Below are positions 41,158-53,831 of a stretch of 64,000 nt of DNA, piece after piece. How positions within the stretch are numbered: the stretch's first letter is position 1; every line of letters starts with the position of its first letter. Location: positions 13,062,110-13,126,109 of the forward strand of contig OU744452.1 in NCBI GenBank assembly GCA_916610825.1. Direction: 5' to 3'. Made by a program: the position numbers and the translations under genes. The notes under the pieces were generated by a model. That model was given only the letters and a program-made list of their open reading frames with translations. It was not told the origin of the DNA and searched no databases. Origin of the DNA: Haliclystus octoradiatus (lineage: Eukaryota; Cnidaria; Staurozoa; Stauromedusae; Haliclystidae).

Positions 41158-44100
41158 TTGTTCTCTTGTAGAGAGGAATTATCTGTGTTAGACAATGAAG
41201 GAAACGTGTTATGCGCCCCACTATTAGGACTATTAGACACCGGTAGTGGGCCTACTTTAATGTCAAAGGATATAATTATCCCATTATTACAAAAATATTC
41301 TGATGAAATTCCATCTCGCCCCTGTACGTCTGGTCGTGTATGTGATGCCAGTGGAAATTCTTTAGCTATTATGGCCGAAGTATTATTAAATATGAAATTA
41401 TCTAAGGGAAAGATGGTAAAAATGTGGGTAAAAGTTCAAGGGGGCAACGTTAAAAATTCATGTTTACTTGGCAGGGAATTCTTATACCATGCTGGGTTTA
41501 ATTTTGAAAGGATGAAAGACGATGGTAATATTATTAATTATTTAAAACCTCTTGATAAACCATCTGATATTATTAAGAGTAATGATGTATGCAATGTTTA
41601 TGTCGAAAAACAACATATTATGCATCGGCCAGGACATTCTGAAATTAAAGTTAGAATAGACAATAATAATACAATACGACTTAAAGATAATGAGGTTTTT
41701 GTTCTACAACCGTCGCCACATACTAAAGATAAGGGTTTGCTAATTGATGAACTTGTTATGCAATCTATTGTTAAATCTATTCCGATCAATTGTACATCCG
41801 GTCCAGTTACTTTAGAGGACAATGAAATAATAGCTACTATCGAAAAAGCTCATTTATTTACTACGGATGACATCAATCTATTATGTGATGACAATGATAA
41901 TAATTTTATTGAAAGCACTTGTAGCATAACTGATGACAATATGGTAGACGAGCGATTACGTATTATTTGCGATAGATTAATTATGTCAAATTATACTGAC
42001 GAAGAACAAAGTCAATTAACAAGTTTAATTTCTAAATGGAACAAAGTATTTGCTTTAAACGATTCAGAGCTGGGAGAAGTCTCTCTAGTTGAACATTCTA
42101 TTATTACCCCTCCTGATGCTGCTCCTGTGCGACAGCATGTACGACGTTTAAATTTATCTTATCGTGACTCTTTAAAGAAACAATTAAATGATTTATTAGG
42201 TCAAGGTATTATTGATGTATCTAGTAGTCCTTATGCAAGTCCTATTGTTATTGTTAAAAAGAAGGATGGTTCATTACGCTTATGTGTAGATTATCGTGCA
42301 TTGAATAGCATTACTAAGAAAGATAGATATCCATTACCTCGTATTGACGATATTATTGATACCATCGGATCTAAAAAGATTTTTAGTACTTTGGATTTAT
42401 TTTCTGGATATTGGCAGATTAAGTTAGATAATGATGCACAAGAAAAGTCTGCTTTTGTTACACCGTTTGGTCAATTTTCGTGGCGGCGTTTGCCATTTGG
42501 GTTGTGTAATGCCCCGGCAACGTTTCAACGCCTGATGAATTCCGTCTTACACGATTATATTGGAATTTTCTGTTCAGTCTATTTAGATGATATTATTGTA
42601 TATTCATGTTCTCTTGAAGAACACACAAGTCATCTTAATTTGATTTTTCAACGTTTATATGATGCTGGATTGAGATTGAAGCCATCAAAATGCAATTTAT
42701 TACAAAATGAAGTCCATTATTTAGGACATGTTATTACTGGTTCTGGTGTAAAAGTAGATTCTGATAAAGTTATGCAAGTTAAAAATATTGCACCACCTAC
42801 TAATGTAACAGAATTGAGGTCATTTCTTGGTATGGTTGGATATTACCGTCGATTTATCAAAGATTATGCTAAAATAGCACATCCATTGTATGCATTATTA
42901 AAAAAGGATAGACCATTTATTTGGAGTATTAATCAATCTGAAGCTTTTGAATTATTAAAAACTAAGCTTTGTTCAACTGATGTTTTAGCCTATCCGGATA
43001 TGGACAGAGATTTTATATTACATACTGACGCTTGTAAGTCTGGATTTGGAGCAGTTTTGTCACAGCTAGATTGTAATGGGCGGGAACGCCCCATTGCTTA
43101 TGCCGCTCGAACTGTTACCAGCGGTGAAGAAAATTATTGTATTACTGAATTAGAGGTAAAAGCTTTATACTGGGCGTGTAAAACGTTCCGTCCTTATATT
43201 GAAGGTCATAAGACCTTGGTTTATACTGATCACAAGCCACTTACTAGTATTGCAAAACATATCGAATTAAAGGGTACTTGGACCAGATGGGTATGTGAGT
43301 TAAATGGCTATGACCTAGATATACAATATAAACCTGGCATACTTAATGTTGTGGCGGATGTTTTATCGCGTACTGTGGCAGCTATAGATGATATGGAAGA
43401 AAATGTACAACAATTACCATTTTGTGATGAATCACATCAAAAGATTATTATTGAACAGGAGAAGGATCCTTTTATTAAAAGTATTAAAAAGTATTTACAT
43501 GATGGAGAACAACCTATTGACGAGGATCATTCTAGATTACTAAAATGCTATGATAATAGATTTGTATTACTAGATGGTATTTTATGTTTTGAGACCTCTA
43601 ACTCTACTCGTGCACCTATTGTCGTGCCTGAGCATTTACGGTACAAATTATTAGAAGAAAATCATGGCGGATTCGGAGGTCATCCAGCTGAAAAACGTAT
43701 GTTAGAAAGAATAAGGCAATATTATTGGTGGCCTAAACTACGACAGTGTGTTCGGGATTGGTCAAAAGGCTGTTTTGATTGCGCTATCGCTAAAGGATCA
43801 TCAAGACGTCGTAGATCACCAATGAAAATAACGGAGACACCTAATTGTCCTTGGGACATAATATCAATCGATTTGACAGAATTTAAACAAATATCTGAAA
43901 GAGGTAACAAAATTGCTTTAGTAGTATTAGATACATTTTCCAAATGGATAGAGGTATTTCCTCTTCCTAATAAGAAAGCTGAAACAATTTGTGAAACATT
44001 GTATCGTGAGATTATATGTAGATTCTCGGTACGCAATATTACAAGCGACCGTGGTTCTGAATTCTGCAACGAGCTATTAGATGAGGTATGTACTCGATTA

Positions 44101-44838
44101 AAGATTGCCAGGGCTAAAACTAGTGGCTACCATCCCCAAGCAAATCCAGTAGAAAGGGTGAATCGTAAATTAAAAGAACAATTAAGAATTTGTGTTCAGA
44201 AAAATCCGTATGACTGGGAAGTAGCATTACCTGAAGTTTTATGGGCTGATCGTGCTACACCACACACTGTAACTGGCAACAGTCCATATTATGTATTATT
44301 TGGATATGATCCAATCTTACCCTCAGAAACATCATTTAGAGAACCACGTACTCAATATCAAGTTGATGCTGATGATTATGCCTCAATTATGTTTGAGAAT
44401 CAAAGAACAATTTGGAAAGAGGTATTTGAAAGAATTGAAGGTCAAAAACATATTTATAAGCGTCATTATGACAAACGTGTTGATGCAGCTGAAAGTATTA
44501 TAAGACCAGGTGATCGAGTATTTATTTTTCGGCCTGATTTATTACAAAAACGTGCAGGTAAATTAGTATCACCTTTTGATGGACTCTATCGTGTGGAAAG
44601 TACAACAGACACTGGCGCAAATGTACGCCCAATTTTTCAGCGTGGAAAGAGATGTGATATTATACATGTAAATTTTGAACGCATCAGTAAAGCCGATAAA
44701 AGGATTCCTGACAAATGGCGTACAGACTTTGGTAGACGCCGACGAGTAAAATTAAGTACAGATAATAAACCTGAACCTGATATTAGGAATGATGATCAAA
44801 TAAGTCATCCTTATAATTTACGATCTTCAGATAAATAA
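41152..44838 (+). CDS. pol: Pol polyprotein of the second element (PR-RT-RNH-IN)
   Basis: About 1228 codons, open from directly after the gag TGA; no ATG in a suitable place, consistent with readthrough. Aspartic protease LLDTGSG (about residue 25); reverse transcriptase with LCVDYRALN, FSTLDLFSGYWQI and VYLDDIIVYS; RNase H with HTDACKSG, TELEVKAL and YTDHKPL; integrase zinc finger (H-x5-H ... CFDC), catalytic D in SIDLTEF, D in SDRGSEF (44047-44049) and E in NPVERV (44152-44154). Spacing between the last two is 34 residues instead of 35 because the Gly in the usual N-G-x-V-E-R motif is missing. A GPF-like module (SPFDGLYRV) follows. No chromodomain seen. Confidence 0.94.
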   Translation, partial: QLLFSCREELSVLDNEGNVLCAPLLGLLDTGSGPTLMSKDIIIPLLQKYSDEIPSRPCTSGRVCDASGNSLAIMAEVLLNMKLSKGKMVKMWVKVQGGNVKNSCLLGREFLYHAGFNFERMKDDGNIINYLKPLDKPSDIIKSNDVCNVYVEKQHIMHRPGHSEIKVRIDNNNTIRLKDNEVFVLQPSPHTKDKGLLIDELVMQSIVKSIPINCTSGPVTLEDNEIIATIEKAHLFTTDDINLLCDDNDNNFIESTCSITDDNMVDERLRIICDRLIMSNYTDEEQSQLTSLISKWNKVFALNDSELGEVSLVEHSIITPPDAAPVRQHVRRLNLSYRDSLKKQLNDLLGQGIIDVSSSPYASPIVIVKKKDGSLRLCVDYRALNSITKKDRYPLPRIDDIIDTIGSKKIFSTLDLFSGYWQIKLDNDAQEKSAFVTPFGQFSWRRLPFGLCNAPATFQRLMNSVLHDYIGIFCSVYLDDIIVYSCSLEEHTSHLNLIFQRLYDAGLRLKPSKCNLLQNEVHYLGHVITGSGVKVDSDKVMQVKNIAPPTNVTELRSFLGMVGYYRRFIKDYAKIAHPLYALLKKDRPFIWSINQSEAFELLKTKLCSTDVLAYPDMDRDFILHTDACKSGFGAVLSQLDCNGRERPIAYAARTVTSGEENYCITELEVKALYWACKTFRPYIEGHKTLVYTDHKPLTSIAKHIELKGTWTRWVCELNGYDLDIQYKPGILNVVADVLSRTVAAIDDMEENVQQLPFCDESHQKIIIEQEKDPFIKSIKKYLHDGEQPIDEDHSRLLKCYDNRFVLLDGILCFETSNSTRAPIVVPEHLRYKLLEENHGGFGGHPAEKRMLERIRQYYWWPKLRQCVRDWSKGCFDCAIAKGSSRRRRSPMKITETPNCPWDIISIDLTEFKQISERGNKIALVVLDTFSKWIEVFPLPNKKAETICETLYREIICRFSVRNITSDRGSEFCNELLDEVCTRLKIARAKTSGYHPQANPVERVNRKLKEQLRICVQKNPYDWEVALPEVLWADRATPHTVTGNSPYYVLFGYDPILPSETSFREPRTQYQVDADDYASIMFENQRTIWKEVFERIEGQKHIYKRHYDKRVDAAESIIRPGDRVFIFRPDLLQKRAGKLVSPFDGLYRVESTTDTGANVRPIFQRGKRCDIIHVNFERISKADKRIPDKWRTDFGRRRRVKLSTDNKPEPDIRNDDQISHPYNLRSSDK

Positions 44839-45014
44839 TTTTAAGTTACCTTTATTGGTACACAAGACAAATGGACATTTCAAGTTAATTTATCAATATA
44901 TTCATTAAATAGTTTTAATTTCCTTTATAGTTAAACAAAAGAAATAAAAATTTAAAGTTAGTATTCATTAATTTTTTTTTGAGACAATCAGTGGAAGATT
45001 GTTATTATTTTAGT

Positions 45015-45024
45015 AAGGGAGAAA
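45015..45024 (+). other. Polypurine tract of the second element
   Basis: aagggagaaa lies directly against the 3' LTR. Confidence 0.8.
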
Positions 45025-45216
45025 TGTAATAATCAGAATATAACTATATTCATAATTATGTCATAACCATAGAGTTTCCGCTGTAAAGCCAATCACGTGA
45101 CAAGTCACGTGATTTAGATATTAAATACGAATGATTTGTTTAATGATATAGAGTTTTAGCAGTAACTTTCCTCAGGTGTGGTCGCTTGTGTTTACATGTA
45201 ATCAGCTAGTATTACA
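45025..45216 (+). repeat. 3' LTR of the second element
   Basis: 192 bp, identical to 39490-39681, with the same E-box palindrome at 45091-45114. Confidence 0.95.
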
Positions 45217-45220
45217 ACCT

Positions 45221-48200
45221 GGCTAAATTGCGTTTAATTTATGAATGCAGTCGATCCCAATTGAACCCGTTTTAAAAGATATAAATCATCCGTTATCAGA
45301 CACGAACATTTATTATATGAATAAGCATTGACACTGTTAACCTCCACAAATCATGTTTAACTCCGTTATCATTGAAGTCACCTTTGTTCTGCGACCAAGG
45401 AATTGCGCATGAGCAGTCAGTGTGCCACTCATAAAAGTTGAATAAAGTATAGTTTAAACGATAGCGTCCAATACAGATAAAAAGCAAAAGAGATTAGAAC
45501 AATCGGCATGTTTTGATAAAAATCAATTGTTAAATTTAATGAAACAATCTGATCATTATATTGATAATAAAATTAAATCTTGATTATCTGATCTCTTATT
45601 ATTGAGATTGTATTCTGTTTGTAACTTTGTGTATAAGATCTACTTCATTCCGCGATCTGTAACTTACTGTCTGGAATAATTGTGAACATCTCTGACTGTA
45701 AAATCCAAGTGACAAGGCTGCATATAAAATTGTTAGGCAATTACAATTTATTACTGTTGAAAAGCATGGCCGTTTGTTGGTTGGTTTTCATTAAGACATA
45801 ATCCTTCAAATTATGTGTAAAAAATGTGCTTAAGAGAAAGTAGCGAAGTACCTTAAACTTATTCATTGTTATATTGAAATAACAAAGTATATTGTTTTTA
45901 AAGGAATTTATACAGTTGAATGATATCCCTTTGAGTTATTTACACATTTTTTTAACAAAACACAATTTATAATAATAGGCCTAACAACATTTGGAGCTCA
46001 CTTTTTCAAATTTTTAATGGGCGCATTTTGCGAGATATATGTTTGAATGATCACAGCTATATATTAATTCTCTGAGAGGTTCTTGTGATTGGTATGTCTA
46101 TCTTTAGTCCAAACAGTCTCTTATTAGGTGTTCCAGCTAGGTACCGAACAGAAGGCTTTAGGTGCCCGGAATTTCATAATATCTATACATGTTACTCATG
46201 CACAATGTACATTACCACACATTAAATGTTGATTGGAATCCGATAACAAATAAATGTTCATTGTTTATGAGCCTTGTATATGAATCCAAGGTTTATACTT
46301 ATACTTGTATAGCTACTATTCCATAATTGTAAAATTATAATAATCGTGTATTGATCAGTAATATGTCACGTGATTAACATTTTATTCTATTACATTGACC
46401 CTTGACGTAAGGCGTGGCCATGTGTGCTGCAGCCCACCCACAAATTGTGTAATTGTCAAGACATATGGAGTAATGAATAATAAAAAAGGTAGAATGTTTT
46501 TTCAGCCGAAAAACTTCTGCTCGAATCAATAGCTTGTATCTGATACTTTGGCTTACATTATTACATTAGCATGAACCTCATATAGTCTAATAACAAACAT
46601 GTAATTGAATATTCTAATGTATCGTACTATAGGTTGGACCTCATGAGTATGAAGCCCTCTCTTGGTGTTTGCTGCGACTAAAATGACTATTATGTAATAT
46701 GGCAATGGTCCCTGCATGGATGAAAGGTGACTGGGATTGTAACTCGTGACGAAGACACCCTTTAAATTATCACGTTTCGGTATGAAATCCACCCTCTGGT
46801 GTAGAATACGAATGTTACCATAAGTACAGACTACTAAACTGTGATACACACTGATCAAGGGTCGTGAGAATAGTTAACGGGTAACAGTAACAGAGTTGTC
46901 TTTCTTTTACATTAAACACTCTGTTCAAAGTTAAATTGGAAGTAAACCCATTCTTTCGTTCGGTGGTTAATTTCCCATAGAATAGAAGTTATCGCAGTGA
47001 ATGGCCTATTTCCTGTTTTAAAACCCATGTAAGATATAATATCAAAATAAATTAGACAACAATCTATTTGATTATAATTATATCGTCAGGTTACAATGCA
47101 CTCATTTTGAGTTATAAAATATATAACTGCACGGGTTGAATATTTATACATATGGTTGACATTCCTATTTATATGGTTGCGTCTATTTCGGGATTTATTC
47201 AAATAAACACGTTTCGAATTGTTATGTCTATCCATGGTCTATCTCAGAAGTGGTGACAGGGAAACCATGTGAAAAAAATTGAGAAAATAATTATGTAACT
47301 TACGATGTGGAACAAAATACATTCTTTCTAAGAACACACTATATGCCCTGGGGTAACTTCAAATGACGGTTGATATAATTATGGGGACGTGCCAATTATT
47401 GAGGGTACCTATTCATCATATTTGGAAATTTTTGGAGTATTATCTATTTTAGAAATTTCAAAATATTCGAGCTATTCTTTTTCAATGAAGCAACAAATTT
47501 TGATGTAAACTCCCGAAATTGTAATCAATTTTTGGAAAACCAAAATCTTTTGGAGGGAAAATTTATGAATTAAATTGGCACCCCTCCTTGGGTTATTCTT
47601 ATTCTTAATTCTTGGGTAGCCTCACGGGACTTTATATAAAATAGCAGCAAACCATACAGAAACGATCGAGACAGTGTTGAATACTGTATTGCCAATAGAC
47701 GCTTGCAGATGCAGGATATTGGTCTATGGGACTGCTATGAATGAATGAATACAGTATTGGATAATTAGATATGAAAATGAGGCTTAGCTAAAAGAGGCTA
47801 GATTAGAGATCCTACAGTATCCAGTCCAATTGCCTCTTCTCATGAAGTATATAACCTAAGCCTAAGCGAAATTTTTAAGAAGAAATCAATACTGGCGGAT
47901 TCTAAACTTGCTTATAATTATAAATTAACGTGTAAATAAAATTATTTGTTAGCCCGTTTTACATTTTCTTACCGAAAAAATCGCTTTATACTAAAGTGAT
48001 ACGTCCTCAGTAGTCAGTCGGACCTATTAAGCCGTTCTATCTTAATCTGTTAGGTTTCTCTCTTTGTCTCTTAGAAAGCTTCTTATCTCCATATATTACA
48101 ATGAGTTAAACCTTATGAAATTCCAATACATCAAGGCCCTTACACGAATACTTTCCTAATAAAATAAAAGTGTCTTGACAAATTGTAAACATTTATGAAT

Positions 48201-51200
48201 GGTTGAGATCTCCTCCGGTACCATACATTGGCCAATATACAATATACATGTAATGTGTAATTTGAGGGTCCGCCTTTACTCGTATCTTTTGGCAGCATGT
48301 ATTTTTACATCAAACCTATGCACAACATATACTCTATTTAAATATACTTGCATTTGAAAATTTGGATTTCTCCTTGCAATGACACTCAACTAGCTGGTCA
48401 TAGGCTCTATGACTTATACATTAAGCCTAGACAACAACTTAAGACCAAACGCCGTACAGACACCGTGCATATATAGATATCCATACACTACTGACACCCA
48501 AGCTATGAAAAAAATCGTGAAATTTCATTGCATTTTCATGGCATTTTCACATTTAAACTTTTTCATGTTTACATCATAAAATCAAGTGCTTCATATAGAG
48601 AATAAACCTTAACTATAATTTCTAATATATGATTGATCGTATAGTTGTTACCTTATAATATGATATTACATAAGGATGGTGAATGAGTCAAAGAAAACAC
48701 ATTCTTAATTTCTGTTACTATAGTTCCACGCAGTGTGCGATCATCAGACAGTTGATACTCAATCCGGTATGATATGATATTATATAATCATCAGCATTTT
48801 TGATATTATTAATTGTGATAGAAAATTGAGTACTGCAGATTCATATAGATCAGGAATTTATATAACCAGAATGCATAGGAGTTTGCCAAATATACTGCTG
48901 ATGAAGGACTTAAGGGAAAAGTTTTAAATGTAAATAATGTAATTGAGCAATTATCGTACTGATAATGAAAAAAGTTGTAAATACTATTTTATATTTAATC
49001 ATTTTCAATTCCAATGTAATCGTTACAATAAGAACCTGTAACTAAGGTATTATATTAATTTCAATTTAACATCTGCATATATAGAAAATATGTAAATTAG
49101 TTATAAGTTATAACATTTAAAAAATAAAGCAAATATGCAAATGAATGCAATCTTTCCTATTAAATATAGGCGTTCCTCTTTTCTCCTATAGGTTTTAATC
49201 TGATTATATACGTTACAATCTAATTCTCGTAAAATTTTACAAAAATACAGTGCAGCTAAACATAAATTGTTGTTGTGTTTATAGCCATCAATTTCACGAA
49301 TTGATCTTTATAGGAATAATATAACTAAATTTGAATGTCTACTACTCTTAAAACCGTTTTTAATCTTCTTTTATGCTTAACAATTGATATGTGAACATAA
49401 ATTCCTGACTCAATACTTTTTAAAATGACACTTGAATCAATTATTTGCATCATCTTTTCCTCTTCAAATGCGATTACTGTTCAACTCTTTATATTCAATC
49501 CTACTTGGACGCTTTTGTGATCAACTTAATTTTCAAATCAATACATAATTTTACTATTCTGTCGTTCATAAGATTTATGAACTAATAACATGTCATTGAT
49601 GTTTAAAAGAATTTAAAGATAATAAGACGAGATGAGGATGTTAATCCAGAGTGAGATAAGAACAAGTCAGTCTTCATATCAACTTAGATATATATGTCGT
49701 TTTATTTAAGCTTTCCGGATAAGTATGTCTGTCATAAAGACAGAAAACATAAAATCCAATTTAGTAGAGAATGGCATCACTCAACCATCCTACTTTTGCC
49801 AGATCATTCTCCAACATCTTGCCCCATAACTGACGATGCATAACATTTCACAAGAGCATTATCATATGCATAATATTTAGCCAGATATTCTGTATTAAGA
49901 TTCAATGAAAATATAAGAGGCCAGTTTATCTCTATGCTCCAAATTAGAATTTTGTCCCGTTATTGTATAGGCGTGGTCTTACTCTTTGAACTTAACTGTA
50001 CAGTATACGGTAGCCCTTCTCTTCACTGAGAAATTACTGCCACCTTTAAACAGACGTCATGTTATTGATATAAGATATCAAACAAGGGTATCCTCCATTC
50101 AAAACTATATAATTTATTCAAGGCAATGTATGTGTCCCATTAGCTTCATATGGTAATGTTGATCTCATGCAGTAAATGTAGGGAAGCATTTTCCCTTTCT
50201 GTATCACACTACATAGATTGTTTTATTCATGTTATCAAATAGGCTGTTGGTGCTGGATCTATACATCATCCCCCCCCCCCCAATCCACACTCTCCACGCC
50301 AGTGTAATTTATAATAACTGTTGTTTATCTGTTGAGAGCCTTGATTTGATTTTGCACTCACTGGAAGAAACTCCTATCGCCTTGGCCAAAAACAGGGATA
50401 TGTTAAGCAAACAGGAAAAGTAAGGAAATACAAACAATAGAGGCGATAATACTATAGACACAGCCTATTTAATTTCATATCGAAATTTTTCATTTCAATG
50501 TTTTATCACAAGAAAAATAAAGTCTTTGTATAATCTTATCAATAATTGATGAAGGATTAAGTACGTAAATTGCGGTTTTTACTTATCATATTTTATCTCA
50601 ATTTCAACTCTATGCTTTTGAGCTGTATCGGATGTTTCCTGACGGTTTTTACCTGAAGATAATTTATATAAATCCTCATCAAAATATGGATTTAATTTCC
50701 TGTTTTCAAGAGATAACATTCTTAAAATAAATCAAAAATCATTCAAGTACGTGTTATTGTATGAATTTAATAACAATTTTTGAATTGAATTACTGACAAT
50801 GCTATGATTTGTAGATAACTGTGTTGTTTGGTGAATGAACTGAAATATGGCAAACAAAAATTGCCTTTCAAAAGCCTTTCACAGGAAAGCCATGTGCTTA
50901 TATTAAAAGTCAAGGAAAATTTCTTATAAGCGCAATTGTTCTTGGATACATTTAATTGTCAGAACTTCTCGTAAATGAAGGAGATAACCTAGAAATGATC
51001 CTTATTTTATACTCCAATGAGGTTGGGTTCTCCTTTAGGGGTTTCATCTTAACTTCATACGCACAGACACCCAAAATAGTTACAATTCGCCCCAATAAAA
51101 ACGAGCAGTATGTTAGCATGTGTGCTCATGTTAGCCTACGCATTAATGATAAAATAATTACACACTCACATCTAAAATTCTACAATTGTCAATGGCAAGG

Positions 51201-53080
51201 GGAACATGTCATTATCATATCATGAATCAGAATATTATATTTCGTAATAGTTATGCTATCATTAGGAACCATTAAGATTGACTAATTTTGATAACTGAGC
51301 ACAATTTTCAAAAGGAGGCAATGTTACAAATTTTTCTTGGGCCGACTTATCCGACATCTCCATCACATCAGTATTTTAAAACGCCCATGCCGATCCCTTT
51401 TTGAAGAGGGAAATTGCGGGTGGATAACAACTTTTTCAAGGTTTATAATTTTATAGCTGAAGGCCTATAGATACCTCAGAAGTTGACTTTCTATAAGTCT
51501 CACTTATTTTATGACGATTTTGATAAGTTATTGGAGCCAGTCAACCTCAGAAGTGATTTAGAATGAACAATGGTGTTTTGATCACTGAGTCCGTTTGGGT
51601 ATTATTACTATAAATATTTCTGATGCGTCTTAGTTAATACTGATCACGTCTAGAGCAAAACATCCTAATCATTGTATCTGGTTATTTAATTTGTAATTAA
51701 GCCGCCTCTTTCCAACATGAATATTTTTAATGATCTTACAAAGTGGAAGTAGTATATTACAATTAATCTCAATTAATATTTTTAAACAATTTCTATTAAT
51801 GATATTTTAGGTGCTGCTCATCTTGTAGGTGCAGTACTCCACATCCTACATAATTCTAAAATTAGAATTTTCATTTCCTAATTCTTATAATATCAAAACT
51901 AATAGCTTAATTATTTGACTTTAATTAATTAATTAATGGGTAAACCTCCTTCGGCCCCCATATACTCTCATTGACTAATTATCAATGATTGAAGCTGACA
52001 AGTAGTCACGTAGTATTATCTAGAAAATTATGAATGATAAAGCAACATCATTAATGTAATACAAGTCGTTCGTCTCGATCTGATTATGATTAGTAATTAA
52101 CGATTAATGAATGGCGCCTGGAATTTCTTAACGAGAGACTGTGACCAGTTGATGCAGTGATAAGACTGTTGTAACATCCGGGTTGTAAATCTGGAAAGAG
52201 CTCCATCATTGCAAGATTATCACAATCATTACGCTATGAAATCATTCCACGTATATAGTTCATGAACAGTTCATAGACTAATTAACTGTCGTGGCAGGAA
52301 AGTGGCAAAACAGAGGTTAGCAGAAGTCATTATAATTTGCTTCATAAAGAATTAACATGATAACGTTTCCCTAATATTTCAATGTTAATCCCGTACACCA
52401 TAGTTATAGCCCCTCCCCAAATAGGGGACATACTTCGAGCCATCAATCACATCGTACAAATCATGCCGTTAGACCACAAAAGTGAATGTAATTTAGTGTT
52501 CAATGAACATCGAATGTTCCACATATATTTCAATGAATTTGCTATGAACAATTGAATAATTCAATGTGAAGGAACTGTACGTCAACATATACACATATTT
52601 ACAGATATTTTCCAGTGAATGCTTTATTCTATAGTATATAATATATTCTACTTATATACTATAGTAAGCCGGGTAGTAAGCAAGCTATACCGTGCAAACA
52701 TGTGATGTTGCTATGTGCATATGTTTATTCTTTTAAAAATCAAGAATTTATATAAACCTTGTGATTATTATTAAACAATATAAAAGGTTCCTATTAGTAT
52801 CTTCATTACATTTATTTACAAATAATTTTAATGTCTTGCTAGGAGGTTTTTATTCTCAGCTATATCGTTGTCATCATGTACTAACGATGCTCCATTTTGA
52901 TAAATTGAAAGAAATGGCGAAAACTTCTATTTTCATGAACTTTATGCGCTTTAGCCACAATATCGTTCGTAGAATGGCACTGACGAGCCGCTTTAATTCT
53001 GTTTCATAATTTCAAGGGTCTGATTATATACCCATGTTCTGCATGATAATCTTTTATCATACCACTTTAAAACAAATAGA
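45221..53080. other. Gene-poor AT-rich intergenic DNA
   Basis: No exon, RNA gene or mobile element could be supported. Short ORFs (for example 50956-51225) show no family features. A run of 12 C lies at 50270-50281. Confidence 0.45.
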
Positions 53081-53083
53081 ATA

Positions 53084-53266
53084 CAGTGTAACCCGTTTAT
53101 GTGCAATTCGGATAAGTGAGATTCCCGCTTATCTGCAACCTGGCTTTGAAATCCGTTAAATAATTTTTTGGTCAAGTCCTTGGTAAACAATTTCGGATGA
53201 CCAAATTCGGATAAATGCAGTGAAAACCGTTGGCAATTTTGACTTGCACTTGAGCGGGTTACACTG
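53084..53266. mobile_element. Pogo/Tigger-like MITE
   Basis: 183 bp with perfect 12-bp ends cagtgtaacccg / cgggttacactg and TA on both sides. Internal motifs (attcggataagtg) repeat in inverted form, as in pogo-type MITEs. Confidence 0.8.
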
Positions 53267-53831
53267 TACGATCTAAATTTAATTGATCTTCAGCCTGAGA
53301 TTTTTTCTGATTCTAGCTCCCCTTTATCAATTCAATATATTACCTCTGCATAATTAGTAGGTGGATGATGGATCCAAAGATAGAACAGTTTCAATATATC
53401 TTATGTCTACTTCCAAATGATTCCTCAACATATTATAATACAGTAGTCATTGGTCAGAAGTATTGAGGCGTTTATGCAAGTGTACGACATCACAATGGCA
53501 GGGTGGATAGGATATGCATAAATCATATGCCTGCGATGAAGATAGAAAAGCTAACTAGCTTAATCATAAATTCCGCGAACTTAAGTTATCTTTTACTCAG
53601 ACAAATGTGTTGGGATGAATGAGAGCTGTTCAAACTTTATTGATATTGTTTTTGTTGTCCGCAGATCCGGAGAATAATATCTAGTATGAAGCAATAAAAT
53701 TTATAGTAATAAAAATGGGATGTAATTTCCACATTATAGTATTGCAGTGTCAGAAGAATAATATTTAAAGTTTTAATGGCATAGTAAACTGACAAAAATG
53801 ATTATTACAAGAAGATGGGGTCAAATAATGA

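Larger units (their letters stand above)
39490..45216 (+). mobile_element. Full-length Ty3/Gypsy LTR retrotransposon with in-frame UGA between gag and pol
   Basis: 5727 bp. Identical 192-bp LTRs (TG...CA), a 4-bp duplication ACCT (39486-39489, 45217-45220), a primer-binding site matching initiator tRNA-Met, and a polypurine tract. Gag has a CCHC knuckle; Pol is PR-RT-RNase H-integrase. Both ORFs are open and the LTRs are identical, so insertion is recent, but the integrase lacks one residue in a conserved motif. Its empty site would be the ACCT in otherwise gene-free DNA. Confidence 0.95.

Noticed and set aside
39927-44503. Small ORFs overlapping gag and pol of the second element
   Set aside because: Shadow frames of the main polyprotein with no family features.
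50956-51225. 89-codon ORF in the gene-poor region
   Set aside because: No recognised domain, no codon pattern or splice context supporting a gene; common length for chance ORFs in this window.
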